Both the position numbers and the translations under genes were made by a program. A model generated the notes under the pieces. That model saw only the letters and a program-made list of their open reading frames with translations, ran no database searches and was not told the origin of the DNA. DNA of 64,000 nucleotides. Source: Alkalinema sp. FACHB-956. GTDB lineage: Bacteria > Cyanobacteriota > Cyanobacteriia > Leptolyngbyales > Leptolyngbyaceae. The stretch is taken from positions 62,001 to 126,000 of the forward strand of contig NZ_JACJRC010000002.1 in the NCBI RefSeq assembly GCF_014697025.1, written 5' to 3'. The first letter of the stretch is position 1. Every line of letters starts with the position of its first letter. Of the stretch, positions 53,657-62,286 are shown piece after piece.

Positions 53657-55006
53657 ATGTCTCGGAAGAACCTAGCGCTTTCACGGCGCAAATTTGTGCT
53701 GACTGCAAGCGCTACTGCTATGAGTTCGATTCTTCTGAAGGGCTGTATGGGCAATCCGCCTGAAGATCAACCAGCGGTTTCTGGCTCACCCACCGTGGCT
53801 GCGGGTTCCGGTGTGAAAGCAGGCGAAGAACCTGAGGTCAAAACTGCGAAGCTGGGCTACCTCCCGATCGTGGAATCTGCGCCCTTAATCATTGCGTCAG
53901 CCAAAGGCTTTTTCGCTAAATATGGCATGACCGATGTCAAAGTGGAAAAGCAAGCCAACTGGGGTGCGGCACGGGATAATGTCAAAATTGGCTCCGGTGG
54001 TGGCGGAATTGATGGGGGACAGTGGCAAATGCCGATGCCCTACCTGATTACTGAAGGGATTATTACTGATGGGGCAAAAATCCCAATGTATATCCTCTGT
54101 CAGCTCAACACTCAGGGCAATGGAATCGCGATCGCGAATAAACACAAAGGGAAAAACGTTGGACTGAAGGCAGATCCAAAGTACTTTGCAGACCTCAAAG
54201 CGAGTGGCAATCGGTTCAAGGCCGCCTACACCTTCCCGAAAGCGAACCAAGATTTTTGGATTCGCTATTGGTTAGCGGGGAATGGCATTGATCCCGATTC
54301 GGAAGTGGATTTGCTAACGGTTCCTGCATCCCAAACCGTAGCGGATATGAAACGGGGGGCAATGGATGCCTTTAGTACGGGAGATCCCTGGCCCTACCGG
54401 ATTGTGGCCGATGACATTGGCTTTATCTCAGCCCTCACGTCAGAATTGTGGCAGGCCCATCCAGAAGAATATTTCGCAGTGCGTCAGGATTGGGCTGATA
54501 AGCATCCCAAGGCCACAAAAGCACTACTGAAAGCCATCATGGAGGCCCAGCAATGGTGTGATGACTTCAAAAACCGGAAGGAAATGACAGCCATCCTCGC
54601 CCAGCGTGAATACTTTGGTGTTCCAGAAAAGGTGCTCGAAGAACCCCTCATGGGTAAATACAATCTGGGTGAACGCACTATCGATGATCCGCAGCAATCG
54701 GTTCTTTATTGGAAGGACAAACGAGGCAGCGTGTCCTATCCCTACCAGAGCCATGACCTGTGGTTCCTGACCGAAAGCCATCGTTGGAACTTCCTGGATA
54801 AAGGCCAGTATGAGTCTGCGAAAGCCCTGATCAGCAAGGTCAACCGCGAGGATCTCTGGAAGCAATGCGCCCAGGAAATTGGTGTCCCAGCCAGCGACAT
54901 TCCCAGCGACAAATCTCGGGGTATTGAGGAATTCTTTGATGGCGTGAAGTTTGACCCCGCCAACCCAGAGGCATACCTCAGCAGCCTCAAGATTAAGCGG
55001 GTTTAG
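53657..55006 (+). CDS. cmpA: Bicarbonate-binding lipoprotein CmpA, first cluster
   Basis: This 449-residue protein starts at the ATG at 53657 with GGAGGGAG upstream. SRRKF and the lipobox LLKGC (Cys30) mark a twin-arginine lipoprotein signal. The binding domain has [28 protein letters not shown] and [12 protein letters not shown]. In CmpA, Gln of NQDFW and the second Glu of HPEE hold bicarbonate; in NrtA these are His and Lys. CmpA-type residues are therefore present at both places. It delivers bicarbonate from the periplasm to the CmpB/C/D transporter encoded next. Confidence 0.88.
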   Translation: MSRKNLALSRRKFVLTASATAMSSILLKGCMGNPPEDQPAVSGSPTVAAGSGVKAGEEPEVKTAKLGYLPIVESAPLIIASAKGFFAKYGMTDVKVEKQANWGAARDNVKIGSGGGGIDGGQWQMPMPYLITEGIITDGAKIPMYILCQLNTQGNGIAIANKHKGKNVGLKADPKYFADLKASGNRFKAAYTFPKANQDFWIRYWLAGNGIDPDSEVDLLTVPASQTVADMKRGAMDAFSTGDPWPYRIVADDIGFISALTSELWQAHPEEYFAVRQDWADKHPKATKALLKAIMEAQQWCDDFKNRKEMTAILAQREYFGVPEKVLEEPLMGKYNLGERTIDDPQQSVLYWKDKRGSVSYPYQSHDLWFLTESHRWNFLDKGQYESAKALISKVNREDLWKQCAQEIGVPASDIPSDKSRGIEEFFDGVKFDPANPEAYLSSLKIKRV

Positions 55007-55062
55007 TGAGTCCGATCTCCCTTCCCACTGCAAGAGCAAGTTTATTAAGGAGAACTTGAATT

Positions 55063-55890
55063 ATGACCATTGCCCAAAAGTGCCCCACCAGTTCGGGCTT
55101 CGCCTTGGATGCCAAGCTGCGTCAGCGGATTGATGACTTTTTAACCCCCTTCGTTACATTGTTGATTCTGTTGGCAATCTGGCAGTTTTTCTCATTGTTC
55201 AATCAAAATCTTCCTGGCCCAATTCGGGTTGTTCAAGAAACCTGGAAGTTAATTCTCTATCCGTTCTATGACAAAGGTGGTACGGATAAGGGCTTATTCT
55301 GGCAGGTGTTTGCCAGCTTGCAACGGGTCGCGATCGGGTATACCTTTGCTGCTATCGTTGGGATTTCCGTTGGCATTATCATTGGCTTAAACAAACGGAT
55401 CTACAAAGGACTCGATCCGATTTTCCAAATTCTGCGAACCGTCCCGCCCTTGGCTTGGGTGCCGATCGCCCTGGCAGCCCTGCAACAGAACCAACCAGCA
55501 GCTTTGTTCGTCATTTTCATTACCGCTGTTTGGCCGATTCTGATTAACACGTCCGTTGGTGTTAAACAAATTCCCCAGGATTACACCAACGTGGCCCAAG
55601 TGCTGCAACTGCCCAAGTCAGAGTTTTACTTTAAGATTCTCTTCCCCTCCGCCTTACCCTACATCTTCACCGGCCTCCGCATTGCCATTGGCTTGGCTTG
55701 GTTGGCAATCATCGCAGCAGAAATCGTCATGTCCGGGATTGTAGGGATTGGTTTCTTCATCTGGAACGCTTACCAAAATGGCCAAGTGAGCGAAATTATT
55801 TTGGCGCTAGTCTACATCGGCTTGGTGGGCTGGGGGTTGGATAAGTTAATGGAATGGTTACAATCTCGTATCCTCCCCGGCCAGCGCTAA
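55063..55890 (+). CDS. cmpB: Bicarbonate transporter permease CmpB, first cluster
   Basis: This 275-residue protein starts at the ATG at 55063 with AAGGAG upstream, 57 bp after cmpA1. It has about six membrane helices and the BPD_transp_1 fold of SsuC/NrtB permeases, including LRTVPPLAWVPIALAALQQN and the EAA-loop region LPKSEFYFKILFPSALPYIF that contacts the ATPases. It forms the transmembrane channel of the ABC transporter. The membrane part is nearly the same length as that of the second cluster. Confidence 0.92.
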   Translation: MTIAQKCPTSSGFALDAKLRQRIDDFLTPFVTLLILLAIWQFFSLFNQNLPGPIRVVQETWKLILYPFYDKGGTDKGLFWQVFASLQRVAIGYTFAAIVGISVGIIIGLNKRIYKGLDPIFQILRTVPPLAWVPIALAALQQNQPAALFVIFITAVWPILINTSVGVKQIPQDYTNVAQVLQLPKSEFYFKILFPSALPYIFTGLRIAIGLAWLAIIAAEIVMSGIVGIGFFIWNAYQNGQVSEIILALVYIGLVGWGLDKLMEWLQSRILPGQR

Positions 55891-55899
55891 TCTCGGCTT

Positions 55900-55977
55900 G
55901 CTCTTGCACTGCAAGAGCGGTGGGAGAGACAAAACAGGATTTTCATTCTGTTCTCCTCTGTTTTCGTTTCTCTCACC
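55900..55977 (+). promoter_or_regulatory. Two hairpins between cmpB and cmpC
   Basis: The gap holds GCTCTTGCACTGCAAGAGC (55900-55918), a near-perfect palindrome, and then a longer imperfect stem made of GGTGGGAGAGACAAAACAG (55919-55937) and its inverse at 55958-55977. They are placed to act as an attenuator or mRNA-processing site between permease and ATPase genes. Confidence 0.5.
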
Positions 55978-56039
55978 TTTTCTAATCTTGGATTGGTAGA
56001 AAGCATTCCCATCATTTCAGAATTGCGGGAGCCAGTATC

Positions 56040-58043
56040 ATGACTTTTGTTACGGTTGAGAACTTAGAGAAAACCTTCGACCTCAGTGGAGGTGGGCAAT
56101 ACGTTGCACTGAAGGGCATTGAGTTAAACATCGAGAAAGGGGAATTTATTTCCCTGATTGGTCACTCCGGTTGTGGTAAATCAACGCTGTTGAATATGGT
56201 GGCGGGATTGGATTTGCCAACGGAAGGGGTGGTCATGTTGCAGGGCGAACAAATTCTGCGTCCCGGCCCCGATCGCATGGTCGTGTTCCAGAACTATTCC
56301 CTCTTGCCTTGGATGACCGTGCGGGAAAACATCCGGTTGGCGGTGAAAAATGTGCTATCCCATCTCTCCAAGGCAGAGCAGGAAGAAGTCATCGAACGCC
56401 ACATTGACATGGTGGGTCTGCGCCACGCCGCCGACAAGCCCCCTGAGCAATTGTCCGGCGGGATGAAGCAACGGGTTGCGATCGCGCGGGCCTTGGCCAT
56501 CCGTCCCAAATTGCTGTTGTTAGATGAACCCTTTGGGGCGCTGGATGCCTTGACGCGCGGTAACCTGCAAGAGCAGTTAATGAAGATTTGCGAGGAAAAT
56601 AAGGTCACCGCAATTATGGTGACCCACGACGTGGATGAGGCGATTTTGCTCAGCGATCGGGTCGTGATGCTGACCAACGGGCCGGAATCCAACATTGGCC
56701 AAATCCTGGAGGTGGATATTCCCCGGCCCCGCAAGCGCATGGAAGTGGTGGAGCATCCCAACTACTACAAGTACCGCAGCGAAATCATCTACTTCCTGAA
56801 CCAACAGAAGTTGATTAAAAAGCTCCGTGCTCGCAAGCAAACGGTGGTGTCTCGCCATGGTCTCGAAAAGGTCAACTTAGAAATCGGCTTTTTGCCCCTG
56901 GTGGCCTGTGCCCCGATCGTCATTGCCAAGGAAAAAGGCTTCTTTGCCCACCATGGCTTGGATGAAGTGAACCTAGTGCGGGAATCCAGCTGGCGGGGGA
57001 TTCAGGATGGCATTGCTGGAGGCTACATGGATGCAGCCTTGATGCCGTCGGGAATGCCCGTCTGGATGACCGTGGGCGGCATGAATGACAAGCCCGTTCC
57101 CGTTGCCACTTCCCTGACCCTGACCCGCAACGGCAACGCGATCGCTTTGAATAAGCGCTTTGCCGATCAGGGCATTCGCAGCCTCAATGATCTAAAACGC
57201 TTTCTGCGAGCGACTCCGGATACAAAGCATATCTTTGGGGTTGCCCACCCGGCCTCTTCCCACAACCTGCTCCTGCGCTATTGGTTAGCAGCGGGGGGCA
57301 TTGATCCTGACAAGGATGTGGAGGTGCTGCCCTTACCGCCCGCGCAGATGGTCGCCAACTTGCAAGCGGGAACGATCGACGGCTATTCGATCGGAGAACC
57401 CTGGGTGACGCGGGCCGTTGTGGAAGAAACGGGTTACGAAATTGCCACGGACTTGGAAATCTGGAACGGCCACCCCGGTAAGGTGCTCGGCGTGCGGGAG
57501 GACTGGGCCTTAGCCTATCCCAATACCCACGTAGCCTTGGTCAAAGCCTTGCTGGAAGCCTGCCAATACTGCGCCGATCCGGCTCACCATGGCGAAGTGC
57601 GCGAGATTCTCTCCCAAGCGGAGTACTTATCCATGGATCACGAGTACATTTACCTGAGCGATCAACAACAGGCCACCTGTAGCGTCACCCAAGACACGCG
57701 CCAACTGTCCCACCACATTTTCTTTGGGGGCACGGCCAACCGTCCCAGCCGCACGGAAAATCTGTGGTTGCTGACCCAACTGGCCCGCTGGGGGGATGTG
57801 GCGTTTCCCCGCAACTGGGTGGAGGTGCTGGAACGGGTGTGTAAGGTCAGTGTGTTTAGTGTGGCCGCGCGGGAATTGGGTCTGTCCGACATGACGACCT
57901 ACAGCCGAGGCGCGATCGAGCTCTTTGATGGCAAGACGTTTACCGCCGATGACCCGATCAGTTACCTCAATAGCCTAGAGATTAAGCATGACATTTACAT
58001 GGCGGATGTCCTGTTGGGGGTACCCACGGCACGGGCTGCTTAA
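56040..58043 (+). CDS. cmpC: CmpC: ABC ATPase fused to a binding-protein domain, first cluster
   Basis: This 667-residue protein starts at the ATG at 56040. The first 260 residues are the ATPase (Walker A GHSGCGKSTLLNM, signature LSGGMKQRVAIARAL, Walker B LLLLDEPFGALDAL). From about residue 280 a CmpA/NrtA-like domain follows (LEIGFLPLVACAPIVIAKEK, SGMPVWMTVGG, GHPGKVLGVREDW). In NrtC/CmpC this domain acts as a regulatory sensor of the substrate or a related ion. It energises transport together with CmpD. Confidence 0.9.
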   Translation: MTFVTVENLEKTFDLSGGGQYVALKGIELNIEKGEFISLIGHSGCGKSTLLNMVAGLDLPTEGVVMLQGEQILRPGPDRMVVFQNYSLLPWMTVRENIRLAVKNVLSHLSKAEQEEVIERHIDMVGLRHAADKPPEQLSGGMKQRVAIARALAIRPKLLLLDEPFGALDALTRGNLQEQLMKICEENKVTAIMVTHDVDEAILLSDRVVMLTNGPESNIGQILEVDIPRPRKRMEVVEHPNYYKYRSEIIYFLNQQKLIKKLRARKQTVVSRHGLEKVNLEIGFLPLVACAPIVIAKEKGFFAHHGLDEVNLVRESSWRGIQDGIAGGYMDAALMPSGMPVWMTVGGMNDKPVPVATSLTLTRNGNAIALNKRFADQGIRSLNDLKRFLRATPDTKHIFGVAHPASSHNLLLRYWLAAGGIDPDKDVEVLPLPPAQMVANLQAGTIDGYSIGEPWVTRAVVEETGYEIATDLEIWNGHPGKVLGVREDWALAYPNTHVALVKALLEACQYCADPAHHGEVREILSQAEYLSMDHEYIYLSDQQQATCSVTQDTRQLSHHIFFGGTANRPSRTENLWLLTQLARWGDVAFPRNWVEVLERVCKVSVFSVAARELGLSDMTTYSRGAIELFDGKTFTADDPISYLNSLEIKHDIYMADVLLGVPTARAA

Positions 58044-58056
58044 TCCAGCCATCGCT

Positions 58057-58107
58057 TAGCATCTGAAATGGCCTAGCGTCTGAAATGGCCTAGCGTCTGA
58101 AACTGGC
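58057..58107. repeat. 17-bp tandem repeat x 3
   Basis: Three copies of TAGCGTCTGAAATGGCC, with small changes in the first and third, lie between the cmpC1 stop and cmpD1. Confidence 0.85.
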
Positions 58108-58142
58108 TCGCTCTGACTCACAATTGCCCAGGAATTCAGTCT

Positions 58143-59012
58143 ATGAAAACGTTATCTGCTCCAGAGTCTATGGTTAGTACCTCCAGTAACGCTCGTTCGA
58201 TCGGTTCAACGGCAACCACCGATGAGTTCCTAGTTCTCAAGGATGTCAAAAAGAGTTTCCCCACCCCCAACGGCGAGTATGTCGTGCTAGATGGCGTCAA
58301 TTTGACGATTCAGCAGGGTGAATTTATCTGTCTGATTGGGCATTCCGGCTGTGGCAAATCGACGTTGCTCAATATGGTCAGCGGATTTTCCCAACCCACG
58401 GCGGGCACGGTGAAACTGAAAGGCCAATCGATCACCCGCCCCGGCCCCGATCGCATGGTGGTGTTCCAGGGCTATGCTCTGCTGCCTTGGCTGACGGTGT
58501 ATGAAAACGTCTACCTGGCCGTCAATGCCGTCTATCCCGATAAATCCAAGGGTGAAAAGGACGACATCGTCAAAGAACACCTGAAAATGGTGGGTCTGCT
58601 GGAGGCGATGGAAAAAACGCCGCCGCAAATTTCCGGGGGGATGCGGCAACGGGTGGCGATCGCGCGGGCGCTGTCGATCCGGCCCGAAGTGCTGGTTTTG
58701 GATGAACCCTTTGGGGCGCTGGATGCCATTACCAAGGAGGAACTCCAGGAAGAATTGCTGAAAATCTGGAATAATAGCCGCAACACCGTGTTGATGATTA
58801 CCCACGACATCGATGAAGCGCTGTTTCTCGCAGATAAGTTAGTCATGATGACCAATGGGCCAGCGGCGCAGATTGGGGAAGTGCTGGAAATTCCCTTCAA
58901 GCGTCCCCGCGATCGCAGTCGCATCATGGAAATGCCGGAGTACTACAAGATTCGCAACTACGCCCTCGATTTCTTGTACAACCGCTTTGCCCATGACGAT
59001 ACAGCAGAGTAA
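58143..59012 (+). CDS. cmpD: Bicarbonate transporter ATPase CmpD, first cluster
   Basis: This 289-residue protein starts at the ATG at 58143 and consists of a short tail and one ABC ATPase domain. It has Walker A GHSGCGKSTLLNM, signature ISGGMRQRVAIARAL, Walker B VLVLDEPFGALDAI and the H-loop ITHDIDEAL. No binding-protein domain is attached. It pairs with CmpC. It is the last gene of the complete first cluster; the second cluster begins 670 bp later. Confidence 0.92.
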   Translation: MKTLSAPESMVSTSSNARSIGSTATTDEFLVLKDVKKSFPTPNGEYVVLDGVNLTIQQGEFICLIGHSGCGKSTLLNMVSGFSQPTAGTVKLKGQSITRPGPDRMVVFQGYALLPWLTVYENVYLAVNAVYPDKSKGEKDDIVKEHLKMVGLLEAMEKTPPQISGGMRQRVAIARALSIRPEVLVLDEPFGALDAITKEELQEELLKIWNNSRNTVLMITHDIDEALFLADKLVMMTNGPAAQIGEVLEIPFKRPRDRSRIMEMPEYYKIRNYALDFLYNRFAHDDTAE

Positions 59013-59684
59013 TGGATTGAATCGAGTCTATTTTTACAATTCAAACGTTGCCTGAAATCAGCTTCAGCAACCATCGAGTAATATTTTCAGTTTTGATTAG
59101 TTGCATCAGTCCAGATCTATTGATTCTGGACGATTTTTCATGATCGACAACCTTGATAGAATCCAATCAATGCATTCAGAATCCTTGTTAGGTAAGGGTT
59201 TTAGGATTTTTTGCAATTAATGAAGAAGATATGAAGCCATCAGGAATTGCTCGAAACGCATAACACCTATAGAAAGGGGGCGGGTGATGACAACCTTTTC
59301 TTATATTAGGTATTGAGGAAAACGCATTTGTTCATCCCCCCACCCTATTTACAGATTTGCTAAACACGGTAAGCTTAGTTTTAAGAAATTTCTTGAACCC
59401 GCTAAGCAGTGGCTCATTAGATTTCATAACTACGATCGTTGCTTCAAAAATCAGCCCCTGAATTGAACTGTCTCGATTCGGCTTGATGACTTGAAAAGCA
59501 GTCGTAATGTTGAAACCCAGTGAGCTATCTGAATCCCATTTTCTATTAAGGATGGTTTTGAATCGTAACAGTTGATGAGTTCTTACTGACGAGTAAGGAT
59601 GGATTTCATTCTGATGTTCTCAACTGTGATTGAATCTGATCGCAATTTCGTTCGATCGTTCTTTTCATCTGTCAGGTCTTTTCC
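59013..59684. other. Spacer between the two cmp clusters
   Basis: No gene is recognised in 672 bp. AAGAAATTTCTT (59383-59394) is a perfect 12-bp palindrome within a longer imperfect one, about 290 bp before cmpA2, and could be an operator. Low-complexity G-rich and C-rich stretches (59275-59345) may form a hairpin. The second cluster probably has its own promoter here. Confidence 0.5.
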
Positions 59685-61058
59685 ATGAAACAGCCATTGC
59701 GTTCGTTTTCACGTCGTCATTTCTTGCTTACCGCAGGGGTTTCAGCCGGTGCAGCTTTAATGAAAGGATGCTCCCTGAATCCACCTTCACCCTCTAGTTT
59801 ATCGCCTAAGGCGCAGGCCCTGGACTTAGGGTCAGCGCAAATGCCGGAAGTTCCTGGCATTAAATTAGGATACATCGCGATCGTGGAAGCTGCTCCCCTG
59901 ATTATCGCCCAGGAAAAAGGCTTTTTTGCGCGCCATGGCATGTCCCAGGTGCAAATTTCTAAGCAAGCATCCTGGGGGGCAGCACGGGACAATATCGAAA
60001 TTGGTTCTGCTGGTGGCGGGATTGATGGGGGCCAGTGGCAGATGCCCATGCCTCACCTAATTTCTGAAGGCTTGATTACCAAAGGGAATCGCAAAATTCC
60101 CATGGTGGTTCTGGCCCAACTCTGTACCCACGGAAACGGCATCGCGATCGCGAAAAAGCACATTGGCAAAGGCATCGGACTGGATTTGACCCAAGGCGGT
60201 GGCCAGTATATTAAAGACCTCGCTGCTGCTGGCAACAAGTTCAAAGCGGCCTACACCTTCCCCAAGGTCAACCAGGATTTCTGGATTCGCTATTGGTTAG
60301 CAGCGGGTGGGGTTGATCCCAATAAGGATGTGGATCTATTGGCGGTTCCTGCCTCCCAAACCGTGGCCAACATGCGCACCGAGACGATGGATGGCTTCAG
60401 TACTGGAGATCCTTGGCCCTACCGCATCGTGCGCGACAAGATTGGTTACTTGGCCGTTCTGAATGCCCAGGTGTGGCAAGATCACCCCGAGGAATATCTG
60501 GCGCTGCGGCGGGATTGGATTGAGAAACACCCCAAAGCAACCAAGGCCCTGCTCAAAGCGGTGATGGAAGCGCAGATGTGGTGTGATGATCCCAAGAACC
60601 GGGATGAAATGGTGCAAATTCTGGCTCAGCGCAAGTATTTCAACGTACCGACCCAGTTCCTGCGGGCTCCCTATGATGGCGAGTATCCCTTAGGCGATCA
60701 ATTCACCAAGATTGTTGATCCTAAGCTCCGGACGATGTACTGGAAGGATAACAAAGCCAGTGTGTCCTATCCTTACCAAAGCCATGAACTGTGGTTCCTG
60801 ACCGAAAGCGTGCGTTGGGGTTTCCAACCGCCGGAAATTCTGGGTGAAGCCGATCGCATCATCAAGAGCGTCAACGGTGAGAAGTACTGGAAAGAAGCTG
60901 CGATGGAATTGGCTATGGTGAATAACCAAATTACAGTCAAGGATATTCCCCAGAGCCCATCCCGAGGAATTGAGAAGTTCTTTGACGGAGTTGAGTTTGA
61001 CCCCAGCAAGCCTAAGGCTTATCTAGATAGTCTGAAGATTAAGGCAATTAAGGCTTAG
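59685..61058 (+). CDS. cmpA: Bicarbonate-binding lipoprotein CmpA, second cluster
   Basis: This 457-residue protein starts at the ATG at 59685. It has a twin-arginine lipoprotein signal ([10 protein letters not shown], lipobox LMKGC, Cys29) and the CmpA-type residues in [13 protein letters not shown] and [28 protein letters not shown] is nearly the same as in the first cluster. The two proteins are clearly paralogues but diverged, with most identity in the binding core. It may differ in affinity or regulation. It is followed by its own permease and ATPase genes. Confidence 0.88.
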   Translation: MKQPLRSFSRRHFLLTAGVSAGAALMKGCSLNPPSPSSLSPKAQALDLGSAQMPEVPGIKLGYIAIVEAAPLIIAQEKGFFARHGMSQVQISKQASWGAARDNIEIGSAGGGIDGGQWQMPMPHLISEGLITKGNRKIPMVVLAQLCTHGNGIAIAKKHIGKGIGLDLTQGGGQYIKDLAAAGNKFKAAYTFPKVNQDFWIRYWLAAGGVDPNKDVDLLAVPASQTVANMRTETMDGFSTGDPWPYRIVRDKIGYLAVLNAQVWQDHPEEYLALRRDWIEKHPKATKALLKAVMEAQMWCDDPKNRDEMVQILAQRKYFNVPTQFLRAPYDGEYPLGDQFTKIVDPKLRTMYWKDNKASVSYPYQSHELWFLTESVRWGFQPPEILGEADRIIKSVNGEKYWKEAAMELAMVNNQITVKDIPQSPSRGIEKFFDGVEFDPSKPKAYLDSLKIKAIKA

Positions 61059-61096
61059 TTATTAAGGTTTAGTCTAGTCCGTTGGAATTGGATAGC

Positions 61097-61161
61097 TTTG
61101 GGTTCAGGCTTTAGGTTCAAACTTTAGGTTCAGACTTTGGGTTCAGATTTTAGATTCAGAC
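61097..61161. repeat. 13-bp tandem repeat x 5
   Basis: Five copies of a 13-bp unit like TTTAGGTTCAGAC lie between cmpA2 and cmpB2. Copies differ at a few positions. Confidence 0.9.
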
Positions 61162-61318
61162 CTTTAAGTAACCTGGGTTCACTGATTGACCACGCCACGA
61201 ATGGGTTGGCACTTGACTAACGTACATTAACTCATTAGTCAATTCGTTCGTAGATCCGTTGGCTCATGTAGATATTCAAGAATTCATTCAAGAATTCATT
61301 CATTCAGAGGAGAACAGA

Positions 61319-62146
61319 ATGGCAACTGGAACGATCGGCAAGAGCTTTGGCTCCGGCTTTAAGTTTGATAAATGGATTAAGGATGCGGCTCCCCCCGCGA
61401 TCGCGATTTTAGCCTTCTTACTGATTTGGGAAGGGTTATCTGCATCGGGGATTACCCTACTGCCGGGGCCGAGCAGCCTGTTCACCGATGAGCGGACGAG
61501 AATGCTGTTGTTCTATCCCTTCTATGATAATGGCGGCATTGACAAAGGCATGTTCTGGCAGACCCTGGCTAGTCTAGGTCGGGTGGGCATCAGCTACACG
61601 ATCGCGGCAGTGGTGGGCATTTCCATGGGGATTGCCATTGGTACCACCCCAGTGTTATCCAAAGCCTTAGATCCGCTGTTCCTATTCTTGAGAACCGTTC
61701 CGCCGCTGGCTTGGGTACCGATTTCCCTCGCCGCATTGAACAAAAACGAACCCGCTGCATTGTTCGTGATTTTCATTACCGCTGTGTGGCCGATTTTGAT
61801 TAACACAGCAGTGGGGGTGAAGGAGATTCCCCAGGATTACAACAACGTTGCGAAAGTGATCCAAATTTCCAGACAGAAGTACTTCTTCAAGATTTTGCTC
61901 CCTTCCGCACTGCCTTACATCTTCACGGGTTTGCGCGTTGCGATCAGCTTGTCCTGGTTGGCAATTATTGCAGCCGAAATCGTGATGTCTGGGATTGTCG
62001 GAATCGGTTTCTTCATCTGGGAAGCGTACCAAAATAACTACATCAGTGAAGTGGTGTTAGCACTGCTGTACATCGGGATGGTGGGTCTGCTGCTCGATAA
62101 ATTCATGGCTTGGTTGCAAACGCTGATCATGAAGGGTCAGTCCTAA
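61319..62146 (+). CDS. cmpB: Bicarbonate transporter permease CmpB, second cluster
   Basis: The ATG at 61319 (MATGTIGKSFGSGFKFDKWI) with AGAGGAG upstream gives 275 residues, the same length as CmpB of the first cluster. A TTG 60 bp upstream also opens the frame but lacks a ribosome site. The membrane helices and LRTVPPLAWVPISLAALNKN motif match the first permease closely. Confidence 0.92.
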   Translation: MATGTIGKSFGSGFKFDKWIKDAAPPAIAILAFLLIWEGLSASGITLLPGPSSLFTDERTRMLLFYPFYDNGGIDKGMFWQTLASLGRVGISYTIAAVVGISMGIAIGTTPVLSKALDPLFLFLRTVPPLAWVPISLAALNKNEPAALFVIFITAVWPILINTAVGVKEIPQDYNNVAKVIQISRQKYFFKILLPSALPYIFTGLRVAISLSWLAIIAAEIVMSGIVGIGFFIWEAYQNNYISEVVLALLYIGMVGLLLDKFMAWLQTLIMKGQS

Positions 62147-62286
62147 GACCCATTCCAACGTCAGTTGAAAGGTCAGTCCGAAGATGAGTCCTAGCGTGAT
62201 GCAATCCGGGATTAAACAGCCTGGACTGACTGCACTGGATTTACGCAAAACAGCATAACAACCACAGGGATTACAGGAGGGCATGC

